Translations under genes and position numbers: made by a program
Source: Nostoc linckia z4
Lineage (GTDB): Bacteria > Cyanobacteriota > Cyanobacteriia > Cyanobacteriales > Nostocaceae
DNA: 36,656 nucleotides
Reading direction: 5' to 3'
NCBI RefSeq assembly: GCF_002608075.1
Contig: NZ_LAHA01000066.1
Coordinates: 1-36,656 of the forward strand
Part shown: piece by piece, positions 1 through 7,947 of the stretch
Position numbering within the stretch: position 1 is the first letter of the stretch
Layout: each line of letters starts with the position of its first letter
Notes under the pieces: model-generated
Seen by the model: the letters and a program-made list of their open reading frames with translations, nothing else
The model's database searches: none
What the model was told of the DNA's origin: nothing

Positions 1-296
1 GGGGCACAGGAGAATAATAACTCACCACTCATCACTCATCACTCATCACTCATCACTCAACAACCACATACTGCTGTTCATTTTTTGGAGTTCCCTAAAC
101 CAACAGTGTTTGCAATAATGGTTTGTCCTGGGATACTTTGCCTGTACGGGGGCACAGGAGAATAATAACTCACCACTCATCACTCATCACTCATCACTCA
201 TCACTCAACAACCACATACTGCTGTTCATTTTTTGGAGTTCCCTAAACCAACAGTGTTTGCAATAATGGTTTGTCCTGGGATACTTTGCCTGTACG
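1..296. repeat. 148-bp perfect tandem duplication covering the ftsH 3' end
   Basis: Bases 1-148 and 149-296 are identical over the whole unit. The inner copy holds the real last 17 codons and stop of ftsH (243-296), so the outer copy carries a dead 54-bp duplicate of that gene end (95-148). Each copy also holds four ACTCATC heptamers (27-54 and 175-202). The window starts exactly at the first base of a unit, so a contig-end or assembly artefact cannot be excluded. Confidence 0.9.
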
Positions 297-2177
297 CAAC
301 CATTGTTCTACTTCTGTGGGTACTTTCGCTTGACTAATATATTCGCGCAATTCCAAGCCTTCCAAAATTTCTTTTTGCAAGAGTTGTTGTGCGGTTCGCT
401 CTAATAACTCGCGGTTATATTGCAAAATAGTCAAAGCGATGTGGTGGGCATTATCCAAGGTTTGCTTGACTTCTCGGTCAATTTCTTCAGCCACCTTGGG
501 ACTAATAGCACGGCGTGGGTTGGTATAACTTTCGAGAAATTGCTGTTGAATTTTCTCAAAGGCCACTGGCCCCAGTTTATCGCTCATTCCGTAAAGAGTA
601 ATGGCGCGTTCGGCTAACTCAGTGGCTTTTTGGATGTCGTCAGCAGCGCCAGTGGAGACTTTGCCGAAAACGATTTCTTCGGCAGAACGTCCACCTAGAA
701 GAGTGGCGATACGACCGCGGATTTCGTCTTCCAGCATTAAGAAACGGTCTTCTTCTGGCATCTGAATTGTATAACCCAAAGCACCGACACCACGGGGAAC
801 CACGGAGATTTTTTCGACTTTACCAGCACCAGGCATCAAAGTACCGATGATAGCATGACCAACTTCGTGATAAGCTACGGTCTTTTTCTCGGTTTCATTC
901 AAGACGCGGGAGCGTTTTTCTAAGCCAGCCACCAAACGTTCGATACCTTCGTTAAAATCTGCCATTGTTACGGCTTGACTATTTCGCCTTGCGGCTAACA
1001 GTGCGGCTTCATTTACAAGGTTGGCTAAATCTGCGCCAGCAAAGCCAGGAGTCCTAATGGCGATGGTATTTAAATCGACATCATCAGCTAATTTGACGTT
1101 TCTGGCGTGGACTTTGAGAATTGCTTCTCGACCAATTTTATCAGGGCGATCGACTACAACTTGACGGTCAAATCGACCAGGACGGCGTAAAGCCGGATCG
1201 AGAATTTCTGGACGGTTGGTGGCGGCGATGATAATTACCCCTGTGTTGGCGTCAAAGCCATCCATTTCGCTGAGTAACTGATTGAGGGTTTGTTCCCGTT
1301 CGTCATTACCCCCCATAATTGGCCCAGCACCACCGCGAGATTTACCGAGTGCGTCTAACTCGTCGATAAACACAATACAGGGAGCTTGTTCTTTGGCTTG
1401 TTCAAACAAATCGCGGACGCGTGCTGCACCAACACCAACAAACAGTTCAATAAATTCGGAACCAGAAATACTAAAGAAAGGAACAGCAGCTTCACCAGCG
1501 ATCGCTTTTGCTAGTAATGTTTTACCAGTACCCGGAGGCCCCACCAACAGCACACCTTTGGGAATTTTGGCCCCTAGTGCGGTGTATTTACCAGCGTTTT
1601 TCAGAAAATCAACAATTTCTTCTAATTCTGTCTTGGCTTCATCTACACCAGCCACATCAGTAAATTTTACGCCAGTGCTACCTTCCGAATAAATCCTAGC
1701 TTTACTTTTACCCACCGTTAGTGCAGCTGGCCCTCCTTGGCGACTCATTAAAAAGCCCCAAATCCCAAAGAAAATTAACGGTGGTGCAATCCAACTGAGT
1801 AAAGTAGCAATCCACGCATTTTGGTTTGGCGGTGGTGCTGCAAATTGCACATGATGTTCGCGGAGAAGTTTTGGCAAATCTAAATCCATACCTACTGGTG
1901 TAGTGACGAACCCTTGTTCTTTGAATTTGCCATCGGGAGTTTGAGTTTTAATGGTATATTCAATGCGATCGCTACTCACAATCGCTCGATCCACCTTCCC
2001 CGCTTCTACTTCAGCCAAAAATGTGCTGTAGGGAATCTGCGGCGATTTTGATATCAAAAAACTGGGAAGAATAAAATTCAACACTAACAATAGGGTTAGT
2101 AGAATTAAGAAACTGCCACTGAACTGCCCAGATTTGGGCGATTTCATCTGCTTTTTATTATTAGTTTCAACAGGCAT
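243..2177 (-). CDS. ftsH: ATP-dependent zinc metalloprotease FtsH
   Basis: Membrane-anchored AAA+ protease that unfolds and degrades membrane and soluble proteins; cyanobacterial members act in quality control of thylakoid and plasma membrane proteins. The 644 residues show a hydrophobic N-terminal segment (about 21-41), a second one (about 122-144), Walker A GPPGTGKT (213-220), Walker B IVFIDE (268-273), the second region of homology with arginine fingers (about 321-338), and the zinc site HEVGH (437-441) with a third ligand in the GAADD region near 513. Length is usual for the family. The ATG start has GAGGG a few bases upstream. Cyanobacteria carry several ftsH paralogs, and I cannot say which one this is. 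The 3' end lies inside a 148-bp tandem duplication. Confidence 0.97.
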   Translation of the reverse strand: MPVETNNKKQMKSPKSGQFSGSFLILLTLLLVLNFILPSFLISKSPQIPYSTFLAEVEAGKVDRAIVSSDRIEYTIKTQTPDGKFKEQGFVTTPVGMDLDLPKLLREHHVQFAAPPPNQNAWIATLLSWIAPPLIFFGIWGFLMSRQGGPAALTVGKSKARIYSEGSTGVKFTDVAGVDEAKTELEEIVDFLKNAGKYTALGAKIPKGVLLVGPPGTGKTLLAKAIAGEAAVPFFSISGSEFIELFVGVGAARVRDLFEQAKEQAPCIVFIDELDALGKSRGGAGPIMGGNDEREQTLNQLLSEMDGFDANTGVIIIAATNRPEILDPALRRPGRFDRQVVVDRPDKIGREAILKVHARNVKLADDVDLNTIAIRTPGFAGADLANLVNEAALLAARRNSQAVTMADFNEGIERLVAGLEKRSRVLNETEKKTVAYHEVGHAIIGTLMPGAGKVEKISVVPRGVGALGYTIQMPEEDRFLMLEDEIRGRIATLLGGRSAEEIVFGKVSTGAADDIQKATELAERAITLYGMSDKLGPVAFEKIQQQFLESYTNPRRAISPKVAEEIDREVKQTLDNAHHIALTILQYNRELLERTAQQLLQKEILEGLELREYISQAKVPTEVEQWLRTGKVSQDKPLLQTLLV

Positions 2178-2223
2178 TTTGATGTACCCTCAATTAAGTT
2201 ACAAGTGTTGAGTTATGAGTGTT

Positions 2224-2389
2224 GAGTTATGAGTTTTCACTTTGAATTTCTAACTCCTAACTCTTAACTTATAACTCCTCACTAACTTAGTAACAAAGCA
2301 AATAATGAGTTATGAGTTTTCACTTTGAATTTCTAACTCCTAACTCTTAACTTCTAACTCCTCACTAACTTAGTAACAAAGCAAATAAT
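2224..2389. repeat. 83-bp tandem duplication covering the 3' end of the DUF1614 gene
   Basis: Units 2224-2306 and 2307-2389 differ at a single base (TTATAACT versus TTCTAACT). The gene-side copy contains the last 25 bases of the minus-strand gene ending at 2365; the outer copy is a non-coding duplicate of that end. A shorter duplication (TGTTGAGTTATGAG, about 2207-2233) lies just outside. The layout is the same as at the ftsH 3' end. Confidence 0.9.
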
Positions 2390-3033
2390 CCACATAAAGC
2401 AATGCCATCAAATACCCCAGCACCACCAATGCTGAGTACTCCTGCACTCATAGATTGAATGTCTTTGAGATGTAACAAATCAGCACCAATTAAGGTTCCC
2501 AATACTCCACCAGCAAAGGCTACGGGAGCAGCATGAGGTACAGCGATTAACATTGCAGACAAAGCAGCAGTCAAAGGAGCCAATAACGGATTCATTTGAA
2601 TACCTATTCCTGGCACTACCCGCGCTGCATAATAGCTAACAACGGTAACTATGGCAGTGACTAGCAAAATTGCAACAGCATTTGCGCGAGCAAATTGGTA
2701 CAATGCCAACAACACAGGAATTAAGCCTCCACCGACATTTAGCGCTATCACCGTGGAACGCTCAACTTTCCTTAAAGGAATACCCCAAAATTCTTTTAAC
2801 CATAGTGTTGCAAAATCATCTGCTAGATGAACTGGAGCGACTACACGGTATAGGGGTATATTGATAGTGCTTGTGAAAATTACTAGTACCAGCAATAAAA
2901 AAGCGATGTTGGGAGAAAATCCCAGCTTAGCCACTGCGATTTCCACCACATCTACTGTTACAACAAACCAAATGAATGGTAGTAATAGTAACAATAAAAG
3001 AAATAGCAGTAATGAAACTGGTAGGTAAATCAT
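2365..3033 (-). CDS. DUF1614 family integral membrane protein
   Basis: A 222-residue, very hydrophobic protein with about six or seven membrane segments, starting with a leucine-rich stretch (about 5-28). The segment FTSTINIPLY followed by conserved glycines, and the C-terminal stretch that includes GGAGVFDGIAL, fit the DUF1614 family of archaea, cyanobacteria and other bacteria. No biochemical role is established for the family. It follows ftsH on the same strand, separated by about 130 bp of repeats on its upstream-gene side, so co-transcription is uncertain. No clear ribosome binding site precedes the ATG at 3033. Family assignment is from remembered sequence character, not a search. Confidence 0.8.
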   Translation of the reverse strand: MIYLPVSLLLFLLLLLLLPFIWFVVTVDVVEIAVAKLGFSPNIAFLLLVLVIFTSTINIPLYRVVAPVHLADDFATLWLKEFWGIPLRKVERSTVIALNVGGGLIPVLLALYQFARANAVAILLVTAIVTVVSYYAARVVPGIGIQMNPLLAPLTAALSAMLIAVPHAAPVAFAGGVLGTLIGADLLHLKDIQSMSAGVLSIGGAGVFDGIALCGLFALLLS

Positions 3034-3367
3034 AAGATGAGAAAATTTATAACTGTGTCATATCAAACAAAAACACATTTCAATAAGGTATATAGATGAA
3101 TCCAACAAATTGGGAATATTGGCTGTTATGAGTGAAAAATTTAGGTAATAAAGATTTTTATCTCTTTAGTCAGCTATGACGCTGGAAAATTGTACAGTTA
3201 CTCATGAAGTTTGTTAACAGTTAACTGTCAACAGTCAACATTCAACACAAAAATTTATGCTGCGTTAGATGCACTACAGCTTTTCTATTGATTTCTATTT
3301 TAGAAACTAGATAGTAGAGTTTAAATTCGCGTACACCCAACAGAAAAATGTGTATTACCGTACTGTT
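3034..3367. other. Intergenic region between divergent genes
   Basis: About 330 bp between a minus-strand and a plus-strand gene, so it should hold both promoters. The only structure I see is a short repeat of the GTCAACA type at 3213-3247 (GTTAACAGTTAACTG and following). I found no conserved gene or RNA in it. Confidence 0.5.
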
Positions 3368-3559
3368 ATGCAAAATCAATCAGGATTCCTTGTCAAATTA
3401 TTTCTAATTTCGGCTTTGATATCGGCGTTAATTAAGTACGTTGCTCCATATTTATCAATTTCGGCAACAACAACTAATGCCTTAATTATAGTTTTATTAC
3501 CCATCGCCGTCGTGGCGATCGCTCTCCTGTGGCGATTCCAAGCATACAAACAAAGTTAA
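3368..3559 (+). CDS. Small hydrophobic membrane protein of unknown function
   Basis: From the ATG at 3368 the product is 63 residues with two probable membrane helices (about 7-25 and 37-55) and a short basic tail (FQAYKQS). A GTG six codons earlier (3350) extends the frame, but the preferred start is the ATG because MQNQSGF gives a compact N-terminus leading straight into the first helix. There is no strong ribosome binding site for either. A HIP1-like GGCGATCGC near the end and cyanobacterial codon use support real coding. I do not recognise a family, and its function is unknown. Confidence 0.6.
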   Translation: MQNQSGFLVKLFLISALISALIKYVAPYLSISATTTNALIIVLLPIAVVAIALLWRFQAYKQS

Positions 3560-3595
3560 CTTCTTTGGTTGTGAAAAATATTCGGTGATGGCAGA

Positions 3596-3703
3596 GGACT
3601 GATGACTGAGACTGATGACTGGGGAGTGATGACTGATGAGTTATTATTCTCCCCCATCTCCCCCATCTCCCCCATCTCCCCAATCTCCCCAATCACCAGT
3701 CCC
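3596..3703. repeat. Short tandem repeats (GACTGATGA and CTCCCCCAT types)
   Basis: GACTGATGACTGA-type units at 3597-3638 are followed by CATCTCCCC units at about 3650-3700. These are the low-complexity arrays usual in Nostocales spacers. Reading frames across them are not genes. Confidence 0.85.
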
Positions 3704-3803
3704 TTACTATCTGAAGCCTATATCTAGGCACGAGTGATGGAAATCAGCTAACCTAGCTGAATTACAAGAAAATTGCATCTCGCCAAGTGTTGGGAGTCAG
3801 CCT

Positions 3804-4949
3804 GTGAACCTCGGTCAATGGATCGGTTTAATTGCGATCGTTCTTTCTTTATACATTTTGTGGCAAATTCGAGAAGTATTATTACTGATGTTTGCCGCAG
3901 TTGTCTTAGCCACCACTTTAAATCGGCTAGCAAAACGCTTCCAACGTTCAGGTATGAAGCGCGGACTCGCTGTGGTGTTGTCAGTCGCTATCTTTTTTGC
4001 AGTAATTGTGGGTTTTTTCTGGCTAATTGTGCCACCTTTTGCACAGCAGTTTCAAGAATTAACTTATCGGGTTCCCCAAGGATTTCAGCGCTTTAATACT
4101 TGGCTAGATGCACTTAGAACCCGCATCCCTAGTGAGTTGGTTCCCTACGTTCCAGATATCAACAGTCTCATCCAACAAGCACAGCCTTTTGTAAATCGGC
4201 TAGTGGGAAATTCCTTTGCTTTTGTCTCTGGTTCCTTGGAAGTGCTTGTCAAAGTTTTACTAGTGCTAGTTTTAACAGGAATGCTGTTAGCCGACCCTGT
4301 AGCTTACCGCAAAGTTTTTGTGCGGCTTTTTCCTTCATTTTATCGGCGACGAGTGGAGGGAATTTTAAATAAATGCGAAATTTCTTTGGGGGGGTGGGTA
4401 ACAGGCGCTCTGATTGCTATGGGTGTAGTGGGATTAATGAGTGTAGTTGGCTTATCTGTTTTGGGTATCAAAGCAGCACTAGCTTTAGGGGTTTTGGCTG
4501 GATTTTTAAATCTAATTCCCAACCTCGGCCCGACACTGAGTGTAGTACCAGCAATGGCCATCGCTTTGTTAGACGAACCTTGGAAAGCGATCGCTGTTTT
4601 GATTCTCTACTTTATTATTCAACAGGTGGAGAGTAATTTCATTACCCCCATTGTTATGGCGCATCAAGTTTCATTGTTACCAGCTGTCACCTTAATTTCT
4701 CAATTATTTTTCGTCACTTTTTTTGGATTTTTAGGATTATTCTTAGCATTACCCTTAACCGTTGTCGCTAAAATTTGGGTACAAGAAGTTTTGATTAAAG
4801 ATGTTTTAGATGAATGGGGACATCATCCACAAGAAACTGAGTTTGTCATCAGTTCTAAATTTCCTCAAGTAGACGATCCTTGGTCAACAGAAACCCCAGA
4901 TAACGATGGAGAAGAAGCTGTCGATAAAGCTTTACCTCAAGATGAATAG
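3804..4949 (+). CDS. AI-2E family (UPF0118/PerM) membrane transporter
   Basis: A 381-residue polytopic membrane protein of the AI-2 exporter/PerM superfamily. Members are proposed to move small molecules such as autoinducer-2 or ions, but the substrate here is unknown. The layout matches the family: two N-terminal helices (about 6-40), another pair (about 55-80), a long less hydrophobic middle (about 85-140), a helix near 148-165, and a helix-rich C-terminal half with NLIPNLGPTLS and the stretch VESNFITPIVMAHQVSL, which are family hallmarks. The acidic tail (about 345-381) is soluble. The GTG start at 3804 has GGGAG (3792-3796) about 8 bases upstream. It stands alone on its strand, converging on the DUF4231 gene. 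Confidence 0.92.
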   Translation: MNLGQWIGLIAIVLSLYILWQIREVLLLMFAAVVLATTLNRLAKRFQRSGMKRGLAVVLSVAIFFAVIVGFFWLIVPPFAQQFQELTYRVPQGFQRFNTWLDALRTRIPSELVPYVPDINSLIQQAQPFVNRLVGNSFAFVSGSLEVLVKVLLVLVLTGMLLADPVAYRKVFVRLFPSFYRRRVEGILNKCEISLGGWVTGALIAMGVVGLMSVVGLSVLGIKAALALGVLAGFLNLIPNLGPTLSVVPAMAIALLDEPWKAIAVLILYFIIQQVESNFITPIVMAHQVSLLPAVTLISQLFFVTFFGFLGLFLALPLTVVAKIWVQEVLIKDVLDEWGHHPQETEFVISSKFPQVDDPWSTETPDNDGEEAVDKALPQDE

Positions 4950-5028
4950 TTACAGCAGATTGTAACTTTGTGAGGTATGGGTAATACCATTTCACTTTAA
5001 AATATAAGGTAGGGGGTAAGGGAGAATA

Positions 5029-5120
5029 GACTTATTGCAAAAGTCGGGAAAAGCAGAAGGGTAAAGGTTTGGGATTTTACCTTTCCCCTTTAACATGATT
5101 CCCTTTTCCCACAAGAGAGC
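5029..5120. repeat. Dispersed intergenic repeat, copy A (GACTT-N7-AAGTC head)
   Basis: The head GACTTATTGCAAAAGTCGGG (5029-5048) nearly matches GACTTCTTGCATAAGTCGGG at 19373-19392, and both are followed by an AAAAG purine tract, AAAGGTTT and a pyrimidine tract with CCTTTTCCC or CCCTTTTCCC. The element can fold into a long purine-pyrimidine hairpin. The rest of the 378-bp spacer (4950-5327) holds only a terminator. Confidence 0.6.
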
Positions 5121-5204
5121 AAAAAGCAATTGATTGCAACAGGTTTAATAATAACTCATCAGTCACCAGTGCCTTTTCATACCAGAAAAACGCTGTATTT
5201 CTAA

Positions 5205-5241
5205 ATAAAAAAATTCCCGACTTTTAAACAATCGGGAATTT
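5205..5241 (-). terminator. Rho-independent terminator of the DUF4231 gene
   Basis: A perfect 10-bp inverted repeat, AAATTCCCGA (5211-5220) and TCGGGAATTT (5232-5241), with an 11-base loop. On the minus strand it is followed directly by a run of T residues, which suits termination of the minus-strand gene that ends at 5328. It also lies downstream of the converging plus-strand transporter. Confidence 0.8.
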
Positions 5242-5327
5242 CAAGTTTTAGAGCGAAATCGATAAATTCTGTTGGTAAGAATCACAAGGGAGAATAGCTA
5301 ACTGATTTATTACATAAGAGTAATTCA

Positions 5328-6209
5328 TCACTTTATTGTTTCATTAGCTGACTCTTTACTCGATTCGTTCGATGAAGTCGATTCTGTTTTGTCTGCTTGA
5401 GTTTCAGACGCTTGTTGCACTTGGTTGAGGTGAATGTTATTCACTTGAACAATAAAGTATTCTAATGCCTGACTTGCTTTTTGTTGCTGTTGAATTTCGT
5501 CAGCTACATCATAGCAACGATAGGGCTGAGTTACTCCCAATATAAATTTTTCTTGTTCAGCCTCTAACAATTCAACGGCTGTGTTAGCAGCAATGGAATT
5601 CTTTTGAAAAGGAAAAGAGGTAACAATACTGGCGAGTATGGAAGCAAGAGCCGGACAAAGAACGGGGAGCCACTTCAGCCAAGGTTGTCCTGATTCTAAT
5701 TTATCTACCAGAACTAAAATTGGTGTCACCCCTGACAAAATCACTGTTGCTATTTGCAAAATGTAGTAAAGGTTCCTCGATACTGTCTTAACTCTTTTAT
5801 AATCATCAATTAAGTCTTGAGAGTATTGTAAAGCTTTTTTTCTAGCTAAACTCAGAGTGTTTTGGCTCCAGGAAGTATTATTAGCCAATAGGTAAGTATA
5901 TAGTTCAGCTTTTCTAGCTAGTTCGGACTTTTCCACCGACTTTTTAGAATCCTGAAATACTTGTCGATTGATTAATAACAAAAAAAACAAAACAGTTAGA
6001 GAGATTGTTCCATAAATAACAACTGTTTTATCAGTTGAATAAAAATTAATAAACAGAATAGAAGAAACGAAAATTGCCAGTAATAAATACTCAATTACCT
6101 TGAAGGTAAACAATTTTTTTTCTTCTGTTGAAGAGGATAAATTTTGAAATGTATCAGAAATTTGACTTTGGTTTTTATTCTCAAAATTAGTTAATTCAGA
6201 AGTGGTCAT
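5328..6209 (-). CDS. DUF4231 domain membrane protein (SLATT-like)
   Basis: A 293-residue protein with two pairs of hydrophobic segments (about 38-57 with 63-82, and 150-168 with 178-198) separated by a charged helix (KSVEKSELARKAELYTYLL and on). The second pair and the following amphipathic region, with AVELLEAEQEKF and the downstream tyrosine, fit DUF4231. That family resembles the SLATT membrane domains, which are often effectors or sensors in nucleotide-linked conflict systems. The N-terminus (1-30) and the Ser/Glu/Thr-rich tail (265-293) look disordered. The ATG has AAGAGG just upstream, though spacing is short. No SMODS or SLOG partner gene lies beside it, so a defence role is not supported by context. 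Confidence 0.7.
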   Translation of the reverse strand: MTTSELTNFENKNQSQISDTFQNLSSSTEEKKLFTFKVIEYLLLAIFVSSILFINFYSTDKTVVIYGTISLTVLFFLLLINRQVFQDSKKSVEKSELARKAELYTYLLANNTSWSQNTLSLARKKALQYSQDLIDDYKRVKTVSRNLYYILQIATVILSGVTPILVLVDKLESGQPWLKWLPVLCPALASILASIVTSFPFQKNSIAANTAVELLEAEQEKFILGVTQPYRCYDVADEIQQQQKASQALEYFIVQVNNIHLNQVQQASETQADKTESTSSNESSKESANETIK

Positions 6210-6335
6210 TGCCTCTTACTCAGTTGATCAAGGTGTAAAATTTAGTAAACTTGTGCTGTACTCAATCCTAACCATACATACATTTGATTGATAAAGCAAG
6301 AGTCTTGTTGTATTAATTTTACGGCTATTGGGAAT

Positions 6336-6489
6336 ATGCCTCAGGAAGGATACTTAGGTTGCGAATGCTGATAATTCTAAAGGCGAACAACCCTTCATCC
6401 CTACTAATTACGGTGTTGTGGAGGTTATGCGTGCGATCGCTGCCAATGACTTTATGGATTTTAGCCGACTTGCGCCGGAAAAAACTTGA
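6336..6489 (+). pseudogene. Possible remnant of a small protein gene with one frameshift
   Basis: From 6358 a 43-codon open stretch ends at a TGA (6487-6489) and reads like real protein (for example YGVVEVMRAIAANDFMDF), with a HIP1 octamer inside it. It has no usable start near its beginning. An ATG at 6336 in another frame gives MPQEGYLG and runs to a stop at 6369-6371, so one frameshift near 6362-6368 would join the two. I do not recognise the protein. It may be a decayed gene or chance coding character. The rest of the 6210-6569 gap holds nothing I can identify. Confidence 0.35.
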
Positions 6490-6569
6490 ATTTTATAACT
6501 ATTTCAAGAAGAAATCATGTCATCTGTCATTTATAAAAGAAGACAATAAAAGGCGCTAGCACCAATAAA

Positions 6570-7739
6570 ATGCGAACAATTGCTGAAATTAACGACAAAA
6601 TCAGCCGCCAACGTGCGGTAGTGTTGACAACCGAAGAATTAAAAGCACGAGTTCTAGAAATCGGTGTTACTAAAACTGCGAAAGAAGTTGATGTCATTAC
6701 CACTGGCACTTTTGAGCCAATGGAATCAAGTGGTGCAATTATCAACCTGGGACACACTGACCCCCCAATCAAAATTCGCCGTTGTTGGTTAGATGGCGTT
6801 CCAGCTTACTCTGGTTTTGGGGCAGTAGATTTATATTTGGGTGCCAGCTGTGCTGTAGAAGTGATGGATGGTGAAGAAGTCCGAGAACGTGGTGGTGGTC
6901 ATGTCATCGAAGACTTAATCGCTGGTAAGCCGATACACGTGAGAGCGCAAGGACAAGTAACAGATTGTTACCCCAGAGCAACATTTGAAACTACAATTAC
7001 CAGCGAAACAATTAATCAATTTTATTTATTTAATCCGCGTAATCTTTATCAAAATTTTATCGTTGGTGTGAATGGTGGCGATCGCCCACTTTTCACTTAT
7101 TTGGGGCCTTTACAACCGCGTTTGGGGAATGCTGTTTACTCTAATCCCGGTGCAATTTCCCCGTTACTCAACGACCCGGATTTACAACTTATCGGTATTG
7201 GTACAAGAATTTTTTTAGGTGGTGGTGTTGGCTATGTCGCTTGGGAAGGGACTCAGCATTTTCCCTTACAAAAACGTTTAGCGAATCGCACACCCATTGG
7301 CCCTGCCGCCACTTTAGCTTTAATTGGCGATGCCAAGCAAATGAATGCTCATTGGGTGCGGGGTTGTTACTTCAAAAGTTACGGGCCTTCATTGATGTTA
7401 GGCGTTGGCGTACCGCTTCCCGTATTGAACGAACAAGTAGTAGAACACTGTGCGGTGCAAGATCGAGACTTAGTAGCCCCAATAGTAGACTTTTCCATTC
7501 CCCGCCGCGTCCGTCCCACCTTTGGTTTAGTGAGTTACGCCCAACTCAAATCCGGGCGGATTAGCATAGAGGGCAAAGCGGTACGCTCTGCCCCCTTAGC
7601 AAGTTTATTTTTTTCCAGGCAAGTTGCCCTAGAGCTAAAACAGTGGATTGAAGCAGGTAAATTTACCCTTACAGAACCGGTTTCTCCAATTCCAATGGAG
7701 CGTTCTTTCCTCCCCCAAGATCGTTGGACGGATTTTTAA
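6570..7739 (+). CDS. DUF39/HcyBio family homocysteine biosynthesis protein
   Basis: A 389-residue cytoplasmic protein of the DUF39 (COG1900) family. In methanogenic archaea a member takes part in making homocysteine from aspartate semialdehyde with a sulfide-derived sulfur. The family N-terminus is clear (TIAEINDKI, then DVITTGTFEPM and INLGHTDPPIKI), followed by glycine-rich stretches (GTRIFLGGGVGYVAWEGTQH). Cysteines lie at about 72, 94 and 133 and further on. The archaeal proteins end with CBS domains; this one stops without them. It also has no ferredoxin-type partner gene nearby. As I remember the archaeal family, the TTGTF motif is followed by MCSSG; here it is MESSG, so a catalytic cysteine may be absent. 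No strong ribosome binding site precedes the ATG. Confidence 0.85.
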   Translation: MRTIAEINDKISRQRAVVLTTEELKARVLEIGVTKTAKEVDVITTGTFEPMESSGAIINLGHTDPPIKIRRCWLDGVPAYSGFGAVDLYLGASCAVEVMDGEEVRERGGGHVIEDLIAGKPIHVRAQGQVTDCYPRATFETTITSETINQFYLFNPRNLYQNFIVGVNGGDRPLFTYLGPLQPRLGNAVYSNPGAISPLLNDPDLQLIGIGTRIFLGGGVGYVAWEGTQHFPLQKRLANRTPIGPAATLALIGDAKQMNAHWVRGCYFKSYGPSLMLGVGVPLPVLNEQVVEHCAVQDRDLVAPIVDFSIPRRVRPTFGLVSYAQLKSGRISIEGKAVRSAPLASLFFSRQVALELKQWIEAGKFTLTEPVSPIPMERSFLPQDRWTDF

Positions 7740-7743
7740 ACTT

Positions 7744-7785
7744 GGGCATTGGGCATTGGGCATTGGGCATTGGGCATTGGGCATT
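7744..7785. repeat. Six GGGCATT heptamers
   Basis: Six perfect GGGCATT units start two bases after the stop codon of the preceding gene. It is an intergenic short tandem repeat. Confidence 0.9.
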
Positions 7786-7845
7786 GGGCAAGCAGGAAGT
7801 GTGGGAGGGGTGGGAGGTGTGGGAGGATGAGGAAGAAATCTTTCC

Positions 7846-7940
7846 CCCCACACTCCCCACACTCCCCACACTTCCCTATCCCCTCATCTCCCCAGCTCCC
7901 CATCTCCCCAGCTCCCCAGCTCCCCAGCCCCTTCCCAGCC
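7846..7940. repeat. CCCCACACT and CTCCCCAG short tandem repeats
   Basis: CCCCACACT-type units (about 7846-7875) run into CTCCCCAGC/CTCCCCAT units (about 7888-7930), directly against the 3' end of the next minus-strand gene. Confidence 0.85.
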
Positions 7941-7947
7941 CAATCCC

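Noticed and set aside
1282..1692. 136-residue plus-strand gene
   Set aside because: It is antisense to the conserved ATPase core of ftsH and has no features of its own.
5328..6209. SLATT-type defence effector
   Set aside because: The protein type is suggestive, but no nucleotidyltransferase, SLOG or other partner gene lies next to it; it is left as a membrane protein of unknown role.
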